The notes under the pieces were generated by a model, which saw only the letters and a program-made list of their open reading frames with translations, was not told the DNA's origin and did no database searches. From JBFWUM01 sp050247255 (GTDB taxonomy: Bacteria > Acidobacteriota > Vicinamibacteria > Vicinamibacterales > UBA2999), in the NCBI GenBank assembly GCA_050247255.1, contig JBFWUM010000002.1, positions 134,506 through 198,505 of the forward strand: a stretch of DNA of 64,000 bases. The letters run 5' to 3'. Positions 34,731 to 43,574 of the stretch are shown here, piece by piece (position 1 is the first letter of the stretch; the number at the start of each line of letters is the position of its first letter). The position numbers were made by a program, and so were the translations under genes.

Positions 34731-36455
34731 ATGACGCCGACCGGTGTGACCATGCGGATCGCGACCGCGGCTGTCGCGGTATTCGTGTTCGTCTTTTCAT
34801 TCCTGCTGCGCTACAACGACCCCAGCGGGTCGTTCGCAGGCCTGACCGACGATCACTTCTTTTACCTGGTGCGCGGCTGGCAGATCCTGTTTGGCGATCT
34901 GCCGGTCCGCGACTTCGTCGATCACGGCGCGCCCGGTTACTTCTACGTCAGCGCTGCCGTGCAGGCGGTGATCGGCCGGGGCACGTGGAGCGAGCTGCTG
35001 TTCTCGACCGTGGTGCTCTCGCTCGGCGCGTCGCTGACGTTCTGGATCGCCGCCAGGGCCTCGGGGTCGATGCTGTTCGGGCTGCTTGGCGCCGCCTTTC
35101 ACGTCTTCCTCGAGCCGCGCTATTACAACTACCCGAAGATCATCGTCTACGCCGTCGCCATCCCGGTGCTGTGGGGGTTTGCCAACCGGCCCGGCACCCG
35201 CCGCGCGCTCGCGGTGGCCGCGGTCACCGCCGCCGGCTTCATGCTGCGCCACGATCACGGCGTCTTCGTCGCCATCGGCATGGCAACGCTGCTGATCGGC
35301 CTGCGCGGCGTCACCTGGTCGGCGCGGCTGCGGCACGCCGTCGTCTATGGCGCGCTGGTGGTGGCGCTGCTGTCCCCGTATCTGGTGTTCATCCAGCTCA
35401 ATGGCGGGCTGGTGCCGTACTTCCGAAGCGCCAGCGCCTGGGCCGAGCGCGACCGCGGCCGTGCGGAGGTCGTCTGGCCCGGGCCGCTCGACAACCCCGA
35501 GGGCGTCAGCGAAGCCGCCACCCAGGGGCCGTGGCTCCAGCGTGCGCGCGCCACCTATCACGACAACCGCGTGGCCTGGCTGTACTACACGATGCTCGCG
35601 CTGCCGGCGGTGGCAGCGGCCGCGCTGGCGGCGAGTCGCGATGCGTTTCGCCCGGGCTGGCCGCACGCGGGAGCGAAGGTGGCCGTGGTCATCGTGCTCG
35701 GCCTGGTGCTGAATGCCGGCTTCTTCCGGCATCCCCTCGAGGCGCGGCTGGCCGACCCGTCGGTGCCGCATGCGGTGCTGATCGCCTGGCTCGGCGCGGG
35801 GCTCGTCCGGGCGTGGGTACGGCGTGAGGCGCTGCGCGCTCCGCTGCAGCGGTATCGATGGGCGGCACCGGCGTGTCTGGCCGCCATCACCCTCCCGATC
35901 ATGCTGATCGTGGCCGCGCTGCTCTCGGACGATACCTACCGCCGCCTGGACAAGTCGTCGATGGCGGAGCGGCCCCGCAATGCGTTCGAGCGCGTCGCCC
36001 AGATCACCGAGGTGATGCGCGCCTCGTGGCCGGTCAACCTGGCGCAGCGGCCCGACGAGGAGTCGATGCGCCTGGCCGCCTACGTCCGCGAGTGCACCCT
36101 GCCGGAAGACCGTGTCTTCTTCACCCCGTACATGCCACAGGTGCTGTCCCTCGCCGGCCGGGCCTTCGCCGGCGGCCATGCCGATCTGCGGTCAGGGTTC
36201 TTCGAGACGGCGGAGGAACAGCAGACGACCATCGCCCGCCTGAGCCGGCAGTCGGTGCCGATGGTGTTCTTCGATGCGGGCGAGCTGCCGTCGTTCCGCG
36301 AATCGTTCCCGCTGATCGTTCGCTACCTGGACGAGCGCTTCGTCGCGGCGGGGGAGCGCACCTTGAGCGATCGGCGAACCATGGTGCTGCTCGTCGACCG
36401 GAACCGGACGCCGGTGCGGACGCACGAGGCACTCGACTGGCCCTGTTTCCGCTGA
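34731..36455 (+). CDS. Large membrane protein, GT-C/GT39-like glycosyltransferase
   Basis: ATG 34731 is chosen; ATG 34719 and 34752 are in frame, and 34752 sits right before the first helix. About 574 residues. After helix 1 comes GLTDDHFFYLVRGWQILFGDLPVRDFVDHGAPGY, whose paired Asp residues in the first periplasmic loop match the catalytic loop of GT-C enzymes such as GT39 and ArnT. Roughly ten helices follow, then a soluble C-terminal domain of about 150 residues. Expected activity: transfer of a sugar from polyprenyl phosphate on the periplasmic face. Acceptor unknown. Confidence 0.75.
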   Translation: MTPTGVTMRIATAAVAVFVFVFSFLLRYNDPSGSFAGLTDDHFFYLVRGWQILFGDLPVRDFVDHGAPGYFYVSAAVQAVIGRGTWSELLFSTVVLSLGASLTFWIAARASGSMLFGLLGAAFHVFLEPRYYNYPKIIVYAVAIPVLWGFANRPGTRRALAVAAVTAAGFMLRHDHGVFVAIGMATLLIGLRGVTWSARLRHAVVYGALVVALLSPYLVFIQLNGGLVPYFRSASAWAERDRGRAEVVWPGPLDNPEGVSEAATQGPWLQRARATYHDNRVAWLYYTMLALPAVAAAALAASRDAFRPGWPHAGAKVAVVIVLGLVLNAGFFRHPLEARLADPSVPHAVLIAWLGAGLVRAWVRREALRAPLQRYRWAAPACLAAITLPIMLIVAALLSDDTYRRLDKSSMAERPRNAFERVAQITEVMRASWPVNLAQRPDEESMRLAAYVRECTLPEDRVFFTPYMPQVLSLAGRAFAGGHADLRSGFFETAEEQQTTIARLSRQSVPMVFFDAGELPSFRESFPLIVRYLDERFVAAGERTLSDRRTMVLLVDRNRTPVRTHEALDWPCFR

Positions 36456-36503
36456 CGCTACAATGAAGGGCCGGACACTCCGGCAGCGATCAAGGACAAC
36501 GTG

Positions 36504-37649
36504 ATGTTGCGGCGGCTGAGCGAAACCTGGCGCGTCGTCCGTCCCCGTGCGGCGGCCGAAACCCGGCTCGCGGTGAACAAGTTGGAGCGCGGACTCTCGG
36601 CCGCGCGCGACGACGTCAAGGAACTGCGCCAGCAGGCCAGGCGGCACGCCGAGCAGCAGCGGAGCGGATTCGACGCGCTGGGCGCCCAGCTCGCCGAGGT
36701 CCGCGCCGCGCTCGGCACGCAGCTCGCCGTGCTGACAAAGGAGCTGCAGGCCCTTCGCGGCGAGCACGATCGGCTGCAGCGCCGCGAAGCGCAGTTGCGG
36801 GCAGTCCTCCAGCGCGACGCCGCACTCGAGGCCGGGGAAGCCGGCCTGGCGGCGGCCCTGCATACCGACGGACTTCACGCCCACGTGCGGGCGGCGGTCG
36901 CTGCCGCCGCCATGCGGACCGAGCCGTGCCCGTACATCGTCGTCGACGACGTGCTGCCGGCCGCACTCTACGACGCCATCATCACCGGCCTGCCGCCCTC
37001 GGAGATCTTCAACGACCAGCCGCTCAACAAGGCGCAGGTCCGCGTGCCGTTCGCGCTGGCGCCCGCCTACTCGCGCCGGGTATGGCGGCACATGGTCGAT
37101 ACCGTCGTCCCCGACGTGCTGCGCCCGGTGCTCGTCGAGCGGTTCCGTGGCGTGCTCGACGGGTGGGTGCGGGACAGCTTCCCGGGGCTCGGCGACGCAG
37201 AGCGGCAGGCGCTCGAGTTCGTCGCCTCCGACGGCCGCCTGCTGATGCGGACGCGCGGCTACCGCATCCCTCCCCATCGCGATCCGCGGTGGGGCTTCCT
37301 CACCGGCATCCTCTATCTGGCGAAACCGGACGATGACGAACGCTGGGGCACGCAGTTCTACACGGTCGAGGGCGATGTCAGCGCCGCCTCGGCGCTGCCG
37401 CACTGGATTCGCGACGAGCAGTGCCACCTCGTCGAGGACATTCTCTTCAAACCAAACCGCCTGATCGTCTTCCTCAATTCGACCGGCGCGCACGGCGCAT
37501 CGATTCCCGATGACGCCGAACCGGCTGGTCTGGAGCGCTACATCTACCAGTTCCGTATTGGGCCGCCCGCCGAGTGGATTCGCCGGCTCGTCGAGACGCT
37601 GCCCGAGAGCGAGCGTGCCGCGTGGCGCGGCAAGGTTGGTGACTATTAG
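36504..37649 (+). CDS. 2-oxoglutarate/Fe(II) oxygenase with N-terminal coiled coil
   Basis: ATG 36504, with AAGGA about ten bases upstream, is preferred to GTG 36501; 381 residues. Residues about 18-105 are a long charged coiled coil (LEALRD-type heptads, e.g. LQALRGEHDRLQRRE). The C-terminal domain opens with YIVVDDVLPAALYDAII and contains H258-x-D260 (PPHRDPRWGF), the distal His330 (GAHGAS) and the basic ER-x-Y element that would hold 2-oxoglutarate. This is the prolyl-hydroxylase-like Fe(II) dioxygenase arrangement. The substrate may be a sugar, lipid or protein side chain; none can be named. A TACAAT box at 36459-36464 could be its promoter. Confidence 0.75.
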   Translation: MLRRLSETWRVVRPRAAAETRLAVNKLERGLSAARDDVKELRQQARRHAEQQRSGFDALGAQLAEVRAALGTQLAVLTKELQALRGEHDRLQRREAQLRAVLQRDAALEAGEAGLAAALHTDGLHAHVRAAVAAAAMRTEPCPYIVVDDVLPAALYDAIITGLPPSEIFNDQPLNKAQVRVPFALAPAYSRRVWRHMVDTVVPDVLRPVLVERFRGVLDGWVRDSFPGLGDAERQALEFVASDGRLLMRTRGYRIPPHRDPRWGFLTGILYLAKPDDDERWGTQFYTVEGDVSAASALPHWIRDEQCHLVEDILFKPNRLIVFLNSTGAHGASIPDDAEPAGLERYIYQFRIGPPAEWIRRLVETLPESERAAWRGKVGDY

Positions 37650-39006
37650 GCGGCTCCTGCAGGCTCTGCGCCGGACGGGGTCCACTGTCGAACCGGCGGC
37701 CGTCGAGCGATTGACCGGCGCGCTCGACGCGCTGCGCGAGGAGGTCGAGCGGCTCGAAGCCGCCGTACAGGGTCTCGATGAGCAGGCCGCGACCCAGCGG
37801 CGCTCGATCGAGGAGCTGGCGGCGCGCCAGCAGGAACGGATCGACGAGCTGGCGGGGCTGGCAGCGCTGCCGGCCGCGCGGTTGCGCACTACCTCGGTGG
37901 TGGTTGAGGGCAGCGCCGGCCGCCGCAGCACCATCCGCCGGCTCCACGTCGGGCGCCACGTGTCGCTGCCGCTGCAGCCATGGCTGGGTGTCACCACCGT
38001 TGCCACCGAGACGGAAGACGTCCAGCAGCTGTGGCGCCGGCTGCTGACGGCGGAAGCGCAGGCCGTACCGGGCGAGCTGCAGGGGCTGCCGAGCAGCGTT
38101 CTGGACTGTCGCGCGGCGGTGGTCACGAAGGGCGATGTGCTCCAGGTGCGTCTGCGCGCCGACGGCAGCGATCCGATGCCCGCCGCGCGCCTCGGCGACG
38201 TGATCCTGCCGCGCTTCACCCACGATTTCCTCAAGCGCAAGCTCCGCAACGTCGGCCATTGGCTGCTCGACTGCCTGCCGCACATGCTGGCGCTCGAACC
38301 ACTGGCGCCGCACGCCGTCTTCCTGCTGCCGCCGCTGCCGTCCAACGTGCACTGGGATTCACTGGCGCTCGTCGGCATCCGGCGAGACCGCGTCGTCATC
38401 TGGGACGGCACGCCGATCGCATGCGATCGGGTGCTGGTGCAGGAGACGGAGGGGCGCATCGTGCGGGGCCGCCCGCTGCCGGCGATGCTCGATCTGCGCC
38501 AGCGCGTCCTGTCGCAGTATCCCGCGGCGGCTCGGCCACGCCGGCTGATCTACGTGTCACGGCGGGATGCCACGTCGAGCCGGCAGTGGGTCGCCAACGA
38601 AATGGCCGTCGAGGAGCTGTTCGAGCGGCGCGGGTTCGAGCGTCTTGTGATGGCGAACTACTCGCTCGAGGAGCAGGTGCGGCTGTTCCGCGAGGCGAGG
38701 GTCGTCGCCGGCGTCAGCGGCGCCGGCCTGGCCGACATTCTCTTTGCGAACCCCGGTACGCACGTCGTCACGCTGCTGAGCGACAGCTTGATCCGGTGGT
38801 ATGCCGACCAGGCGGGGACGCGGTCGCGCTGGGTCAGGGCCAGGAAGCCGCCGCTCTCGGCGCTCAGCGACTCGCCGCGGTTCTATGCCCACCTGGCCGC
38901 CGCGTGCGAGCAGCCGATCCACACCTTCCTCGGCGGGGAGCAGGTGCCGCTCGATCGGCTGGAGCGCTTCATCGACGAGGTAATGCTTCGTGTCGAGCGT
39001 GACTGA
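37639..39006 (+). CDS. Glycosyltransferase family 61 protein with N-terminal coiled coil
   Basis: GTG 37639 overlaps the oxygenase gene by 11 bases; the open frame before it is a shadow. 455 residues. Residues about 18-75 are heptad-patterned (ALREEVERLEAAVQGLDEQ). The catalytic part shows KLRNVGHWLLDCLPHM, YVSRRDATSSRQWVANE and VAGVSGAGLADILFANPGTHV, the classic GT61/DUF563 blocks. GT61 enzymes in bacteria are poorly known but are found in capsule and O-antigen loci. It lacks a signal peptide and should act in the cytoplasm. Neighbouring genes share the coiled-coil design. Confidence 0.85.
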   Translation: MTIRRLLQALRRTGSTVEPAAVERLTGALDALREEVERLEAAVQGLDEQAATQRRSIEELAARQQERIDELAGLAALPAARLRTTSVVVEGSAGRRSTIRRLHVGRHVSLPLQPWLGVTTVATETEDVQQLWRRLLTAEAQAVPGELQGLPSSVLDCRAAVVTKGDVLQVRLRADGSDPMPAARLGDVILPRFTHDFLKRKLRNVGHWLLDCLPHMLALEPLAPHAVFLLPPLPSNVHWDSLALVGIRRDRVVIWDGTPIACDRVLVQETEGRIVRGRPLPAMLDLRQRVLSQYPAAARPRRLIYVSRRDATSSRQWVANEMAVEELFERRGFERLVMANYSLEEQVRLFREARVVAGVSGAGLADILFANPGTHVVTLLSDSLIRWYADQAGTRSRWVRARKPPLSALSDSPRFYAHLAAACEQPIHTFLGGEQVPLDRLERFIDEVMLRVERD

Positions 39007-39880
39007 CGGCCCCGATCCCGCGCTCGCCGGCCTCATTCACTCGATCCGCGAGACGCGCGATCGTATCCGCGAGGCCCGGCGCGGCCTCGAGGCTGCCGGG
39101 CGTCGATTGGCTGATGCCGATCGCCGGGTCGACGCGGTCGCCAGTGCGACAGCCGACATCCCTGGTCTCGACGCCCGCCTCGATCGCCTCGAGGCGGCGT
39201 TCGCCCCCGGCCGGTTGGCCAGTCATGTCGCAGCCGCTGTCGAGCGCACAGCGGTGATTGCCGCTCCCGCGCCGCACGCGCTGATCACGGACGTGCTGCC
39301 GGCAGACGCCTACGCAGCGCTGGTCGCAAATCTGCCGCCGCGCTCCTGCTTCGACGACCCTGGGACGCTGCGGCTGGAGATGCCGATGCCTCCGGCACTC
39401 GCGCCGGTCGAATCGGTGATTGTCTGGCGGTTGATGACGGAACTTGCCCGAGACGTCCTGGGCCCGGCCGTCGTGCGCCGCTTCGGGTCCATCGCCGAGT
39501 CGCATCTCGAGGCCCTGACGCAGCCTGCCGACGCCGGCCGGCGGAGGCCCCGCCTGTCGGCGTCGCAGGGGCGGCTGCTGCTTCGGTTGCCCGGCTTCGA
39601 AGGCTCGCGCCGCCGCCCGAATCGTTGGCATTTGTTCACCGTGGCGCTCGCGATGGCGGCGCCTGGTTCCGATCGTGATTTCGGCAGCACCGTCGGCAGC
39701 CCCGACGATCCCGCCGCGGTGCGCGTGCCGTTCGTGGCCAACAGCGCGCTCGCGGTCGTCGATGACGAAGGGGCCCACGAGTACCAGCCGATTCCATCCG
39801 ACGCCCCAGTCGGCACTGAACGGTGCACCTATGAATTCCCGATCGGTCCCCAGAAGGTGGGCCGGGGAGAGATGGTTTAA
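38990..39880 (+). CDS. Degenerate 2OG-oxygenase-like protein (probable pseudoenzyme)
   Basis: GTG 38990 (or GTG 38999) gives about 296 residues. Residues about 10-72 form a coiled coil. The rest parallels the oxygenase at 36504: LITDVLPADAYAALVANLPP matches its VVDDVLPAALYDAII, and GRLLLRLPGF matches GRLLMRTRGY. The metal ligands are gone, however. The H-x-D of the active copy aligns without gaps to R-R-P in SRRRPNRW, while the distal GAH and the ER element remain. It is therefore unlikely to bind Fe(II) in the usual way. A structural or regulatory partner role is possible. Confidence 0.7.
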   Translation: MSSVTDGPDPALAGLIHSIRETRDRIREARRGLEAAGRRLADADRRVDAVASATADIPGLDARLDRLEAAFAPGRLASHVAAAVERTAVIAAPAPHALITDVLPADAYAALVANLPPRSCFDDPGTLRLEMPMPPALAPVESVIVWRLMTELARDVLGPAVVRRFGSIAESHLEALTQPADAGRRRPRLSASQGRLLLRLPGFEGSRRRPNRWHLFTVALAMAAPGSDRDFGSTVGSPDDPAAVRVPFVANSALAVVDDEGAHEYQPIPSDAPVGTERCTYEFPIGPQKVGRGEMV

Positions 39881-39886
39881 TAGCGG

Positions 39887-40954
39887 GTGTTGGCGTTCCT
39901 GTCGAGGCTCCTGACGAAACGCGAGGCGGCCGGTCCGGATCCGCGCAAGGCGCAGCTGCAGGACATGCGGGCGCGGCTCGATCGCATGCACCGCGTGGTG
40001 CTGGACAAGGATGTGTTGCGGCACGTCCTCCCCGTGCGCGCCGCGGCTGTTGCCGGCCGCAGCGCTTCGCCGGCAGCCCGCGCGAGGGAACGGCAATTTT
40101 GTGACGGCGCGCCCGCCTATGCCGTCGCCCTCGAGCAGGGATCAGCACGGACGCCGCAGGTCCGGAGGATCACGGTCGACGGACTGCGATGGTCGGCGCC
40201 GCTCATGCGGCCCGACGACGAGGCCGCGGTACAACGCTACCTCGCGCAACAGGACTTTCCGTATCGGACGATCACCCAGACGCGCGAGGTGGCCGTCGGC
40301 GGCGCGATGATCGACATCGGGGCCAACGTCGGGCGCATGAGCATTCCGCGCGTCATTCTCGGGGACGTCACGGCCGCCTACTGCGCCGAGCCGGATCCCC
40401 TCAACTATGCCTGCCTGGTGGCGAACGTCGTCGACAACCAGCTGACGGGACTGGTGATGCCGGACCGCGTGGCCATCGGCGCCGAAGACGGCGTTGCGAG
40501 GCTCGAGCGCCGCAGCACCGCCGGCGGCCACACCGTGATCGATCCCGGGGCGGCAACCGCGCGCGAGACCATCGACGTGCCGCTGCTGACGCTCGACAGC
40601 TGGGCACAGCGCGTCGGCATCGACCCGGCGGACCTGGCCTTCGTGAAGCTCGACGCCCAGGGGTCTGAGGTGCACGTCCTGCGCGGGGCGGCTCGGGTGC
40701 TGGCGCAGGCGCACGTGGCCTGGCAGATCGAGGTGGATTTCCCGCTGCTGGCACGTCGCGGCTGCTCGCCGGAGGATCTGTTCGCCATACTGCGTACGCA
40801 CTTCACGCACTTCACCGACCTGAATCGCCATGCCGGCGGTGCCCGCGTGCGGCCGGTCGCCGAACTCGCCGACGCGCTCGCGTACTTGAGCGACGTGCGT
40901 CACGGCGGGACCGACGTGCTTGTCTACAGCGCTCCCGGGCTGGGTCACGGTTGA
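39887..40954 (+). CDS. FkbM-family methyltransferase (first of two)
   Basis: Start GTG 39887, six bases after the previous stop; 355 residues. About 60 helical residues at the front (KAQLQDMRARLDRMHRVVLDKD) precede the enzyme. GGAMIDIGANVGRMSIP is SAM motif I, AYCAEPDPLNYACLVANV the acidic loop, and FVKLDAQGSEVHVLRGA the signature FkbM K-x-D-x-Q/E-G-x-E segment. FkbM proteins O-methylate sugars. The architecture and loops closely resemble the gene at 43571-44713 (shared TREVAVGG and YPFR/FPYR segments), so the two are paralogues within one cluster. Confidence 0.88.
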   Translation: MLAFLSRLLTKREAAGPDPRKAQLQDMRARLDRMHRVVLDKDVLRHVLPVRAAAVAGRSASPAARARERQFCDGAPAYAVALEQGSARTPQVRRITVDGLRWSAPLMRPDDEAAVQRYLAQQDFPYRTITQTREVAVGGAMIDIGANVGRMSIPRVILGDVTAAYCAEPDPLNYACLVANVVDNQLTGLVMPDRVAIGAEDGVARLERRSTAGGHTVIDPGAATARETIDVPLLTLDSWAQRVGIDPADLAFVKLDAQGSEVHVLRGAARVLAQAHVAWQIEVDFPLLARRGCSPEDLFAILRTHFTHFTDLNRHAGGARVRPVAELADALAYLSDVRHGGTDVLVYSAPGLGHG

Positions 40955-42387
40955 TGACGTTCCGATGGCTGCGCGCCGGCAAGCGTGAGCGCCCGCACGA
41001 CACCGCCGACCCGCAGGTGGGCGCGCTGGTGAAGCAACTCGAGAAGCTGCGGGTCGAGGTACGCGAGGCGCACCAGGCGCAGAAGACCGAGCTCCGGCGC
41101 TACCAGCTGCAGCTCGGCCGGCTGTCACGCGCCGTGGATCGTCTTGGCGTGGACGATGAGGATGCACCGCGGCTGGCGACGCGCGCCATTCCGGTCGAGC
41201 CGCCGGAGACGGCGCCGCTGGCGTGGGACTCGATTCTTCCCGATCATCCCGATCCCGAAGCGCGGCAGTGGCGGCAGCTCGAGGCCTGTGCCGTCTGCGG
41301 CGGCGCCGAGTTCACCATCGTCAACCCCTGGAACAAGCTGCTGCTGCTGGCCAAGGCTCCCGACGATGGATCGGCGCGCTACGACTACGCGATCTGCCAC
41401 TGCTGCGGCTTCTTGTTTGCGACGCGGCGTCCGTTCGGCGACCGCTACCGGTTCATGCTCGAGCACTTCGGCGAGGTGACCGCGAAGCGGGGTGGGGCGC
41501 GTGAGATCTCGAACCCGATGCTGAACCCGTATCCGTTGTCCGACGCCGATCGCGAGCGGCTGCGCCTGATGCTGGCGAAGGGGGTCTTCGTGTCGGATCA
41601 CCTGGCCGAGCATCGCGGAGGCTACGTCCCTGGGCTGTGGCGGGACCGCTTCCACAGCAGCGGTCATGTGGACCTGCTCGGGGAGCTGCTGCGGCCGCGC
41701 GGCGCCCGCGTGCTGGAGGTGCGGGTGAAGAGCGGTGCCATGCTCGATGGCCTGCGCCGCCACTGGGGATGCGACGTCGCCGGCATGCCGATCTGGGAGA
41801 GCCAGCAGTTCATCGCGCGCGAGCTCTACGGCATTCCGATGTCGGAAGTCATCGACTTCGAGCGGTTCTCGATCCCGTTCGACGGCGAGTTCGATCTCAT
41901 CATCTGCCAGCACATGCTCACGCACGTGCTCGACCCGCGGGCGTTCCTTGGCGAGCTGCGCCGCAAGCTCACGCCCGGCGGCCACATCTACCTGCACAAC
42001 GAGCCCGACGATGGGGAGTTCCTCTATCGCAACCAGTCGATGATCGCGACGCTGAACCCGCTGCACCTGCAGGCCTTCGACCAGGAGTCGCTGATCGCAG
42101 GGTTGGCCGCCAACGGGTTCGAGACCGTGTTCTACAAGAACGAATCCGAGTCGCACCTGATCCTGGCCCGCCGCGCGGAGACCGCGCGGCCGCAGCGGCT
42201 CACGGCCGCAGCGCGGCAGCGGCGCATCGAGCGGTACCAGATGGCCCACGATCGCGCGATCCTCAGGCTCGATGAGGGACGTCGCGGGCGTGTCGCCGAC
42301 CAGTGGGAAGGCGTCGTCGCCCGTGCCGTAGCCAGCGGCATCGCCGAGTTCGACGAGCGCGGTCGCCTGCGGCTGGTGGCGCACTGA
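40954..42387 (+). CDS. Zinc-ribbon methyltransferase-like protein with degraded SAM motif
   Basis: ATG 40954 overlaps the FkbM stop by one base; 477 residues. Residues about 22-62 are a coiled coil. A zinc-ribbon-like element follows (C112-x2-C115 and C148/C150/C151), as in C-methyltransferases of sugar pathways. The Rossmann domain is recognisable from FDLIICQHMLTHVLDPRAFLGELRRKLTPGG. Motif I, however, reads VLEVRVKSGAML at about 253-264 instead of VLDVGCGTG, so the glycine-rich SAM loop is lost. It may have lost methyl transfer or bind something else. Compare the intact relative at 51964-52995. Confidence 0.7.
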   Translation: MTFRWLRAGKRERPHDTADPQVGALVKQLEKLRVEVREAHQAQKTELRRYQLQLGRLSRAVDRLGVDDEDAPRLATRAIPVEPPETAPLAWDSILPDHPDPEARQWRQLEACAVCGGAEFTIVNPWNKLLLLAKAPDDGSARYDYAICHCCGFLFATRRPFGDRYRFMLEHFGEVTAKRGGAREISNPMLNPYPLSDADRERLRLMLAKGVFVSDHLAEHRGGYVPGLWRDRFHSSGHVDLLGELLRPRGARVLEVRVKSGAMLDGLRRHWGCDVAGMPIWESQQFIARELYGIPMSEVIDFERFSIPFDGEFDLIICQHMLTHVLDPRAFLGELRRKLTPGGHIYLHNEPDDGEFLYRNQSMIATLNPLHLQAFDQESLIAGLAANGFETVFYKNESESHLILARRAETARPQRLTAAARQRRIERYQMAHDRAILRLDEGRRGRVADQWEGVVARAVASGIAEFDERGRLRLVAH

Positions 42388-43574
42388 TGCTGAAGCGGCT
42401 GGCTGCTGCGCTCGGCGTACCCGGGCTCGCCAGGTCGGTGGCGTCGCAGGCCGAGGAGGTCGCGGCCCTGGGCCGCCGGCTCGAGGCGCTGCAGCCCGCG
42501 ATCGCGGAGCTGCAGCGCACCGCGAGGCTGCTTCAGCGTCAGGCGAAACGACAGGCCAATGTTGCGACCCGCCTGGCGCGCAGTGCCCGCGGCGAGCGCG
42601 AGGCGACCCGCGAGCAGGTCTATCGTCGGCTCGATCTCGTGGCCCGCCGGGATGGCCCGGTCATCGTCGGCCCGTGGACCGGTGAGGTGGGCTTCGAGCT
42701 CCTCTACTGGGCACCCTTTGTCCGCTGGGCGGTGCGCAAGTTCCGGATCGCTCCCGGGCGGCTGGTCATCGTCTCGCGCGGCGGCACGGCGGCGTGGTAC
42801 GGCATCGCCGGCGCCGGCTACGTCGATGCCTTCTCGCTGGTCACGCCGGACGAGTTCCGCGCCGGCACCTCGGGGGAAACCAAGAAGCAGCGCACGGTCA
42901 GCACGCTCGATCGCCGCGTGCTCCGCGCCGTGCGCCGACAACAGCCCGGCGCGGCCTCGGTGATCCATCCGGCGCTGATGTACTCGCTCTACATGCCGTA
43001 CTGGAAGCAGCAGGAGTCGATCGCGTGGGTGACCCAGGCGGCCGACCACGCGCGGATCGCGGCGCCGCTGCCGGAGGACCTCCGCCGCCGGCTGCCCGGC
43101 GAGTACGTGGCGACGCGGTTCTATTTCAGCGACTGCTTCCCCGACACCCCGGCGAATCGGGCGCTCGTCGCGCGCACCGTGGACGCGCTGTCGCGCGAAA
43201 CGCCGGTGGTGCTGCTGGGCCCCGGGCTGCAGGTCGACGATCACCGCGACGTGGCGGTTGACGCCGGCGCCCGCGTCGTGTCGATCGAGGACGCCATGCG
43301 GCCGGAAACGAACCTCGGCATCCAGACTGCGGTCATTGCCGGCGCCCGCGCCTTCCTCGGGACCTATGGCGGCTTCTCATACCTGGCCCCGCTGTGCGGG
43401 GTGCCGACCGTGGCCGTCTATTCCGACTACACCTACTTCGCCCATCACCTCGAAACGGCGCGCCTGGTGTTCGATGCGATCGGCGCCGCGTCGTTCACCC
43501 CGGTCGATGCCGCCGTCCTGCCGCTGCTGCGGCAGCTGACGCCGGGCGCGGCGGCCCCGGGCGCGGCCACGTGA
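42387..43574 (+). CDS. GPW-domain protein of unknown function with N-terminal coiled coil
   Basis: ATG 42387 overlaps the preceding stop; 395 residues. Residues about 20-85 form a coiled coil. The main domain starts VIVGPWTGEVGFELLYWAPF and continues RLVIVSRGGTAAWY, TPDEFR and VIHPALMY. Its second half (NLGIQTAVIAGARAFLGTYGGFSYLAPLCGVPTVAVYS) is reminiscent of the donor domain of GT9/GT-B enzymes. I know no named family. The same domain is fused to a GT-B-like protein at 61584-64000, so the two activities probably belong to one process. A glycosyltransferase-like role is an inference. Confidence 0.65.
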   Translation: MLKRLAAALGVPGLARSVASQAEEVAALGRRLEALQPAIAELQRTARLLQRQAKRQANVATRLARSARGEREATREQVYRRLDLVARRDGPVIVGPWTGEVGFELLYWAPFVRWAVRKFRIAPGRLVIVSRGGTAAWYGIAGAGYVDAFSLVTPDEFRAGTSGETKKQRTVSTLDRRVLRAVRRQQPGAASVIHPALMYSLYMPYWKQQESIAWVTQAADHARIAAPLPEDLRRRLPGEYVATRFYFSDCFPDTPANRALVARTVDALSRETPVVLLGPGLQVDDHRDVAVDAGARVVSIEDAMRPETNLGIQTAVIAGARAFLGTYGGFSYLAPLCGVPTVAVYSDYTYFAHHLETARLVFDAIGAASFTPVDAAVLPLLRQLTPGAAAPGAAT

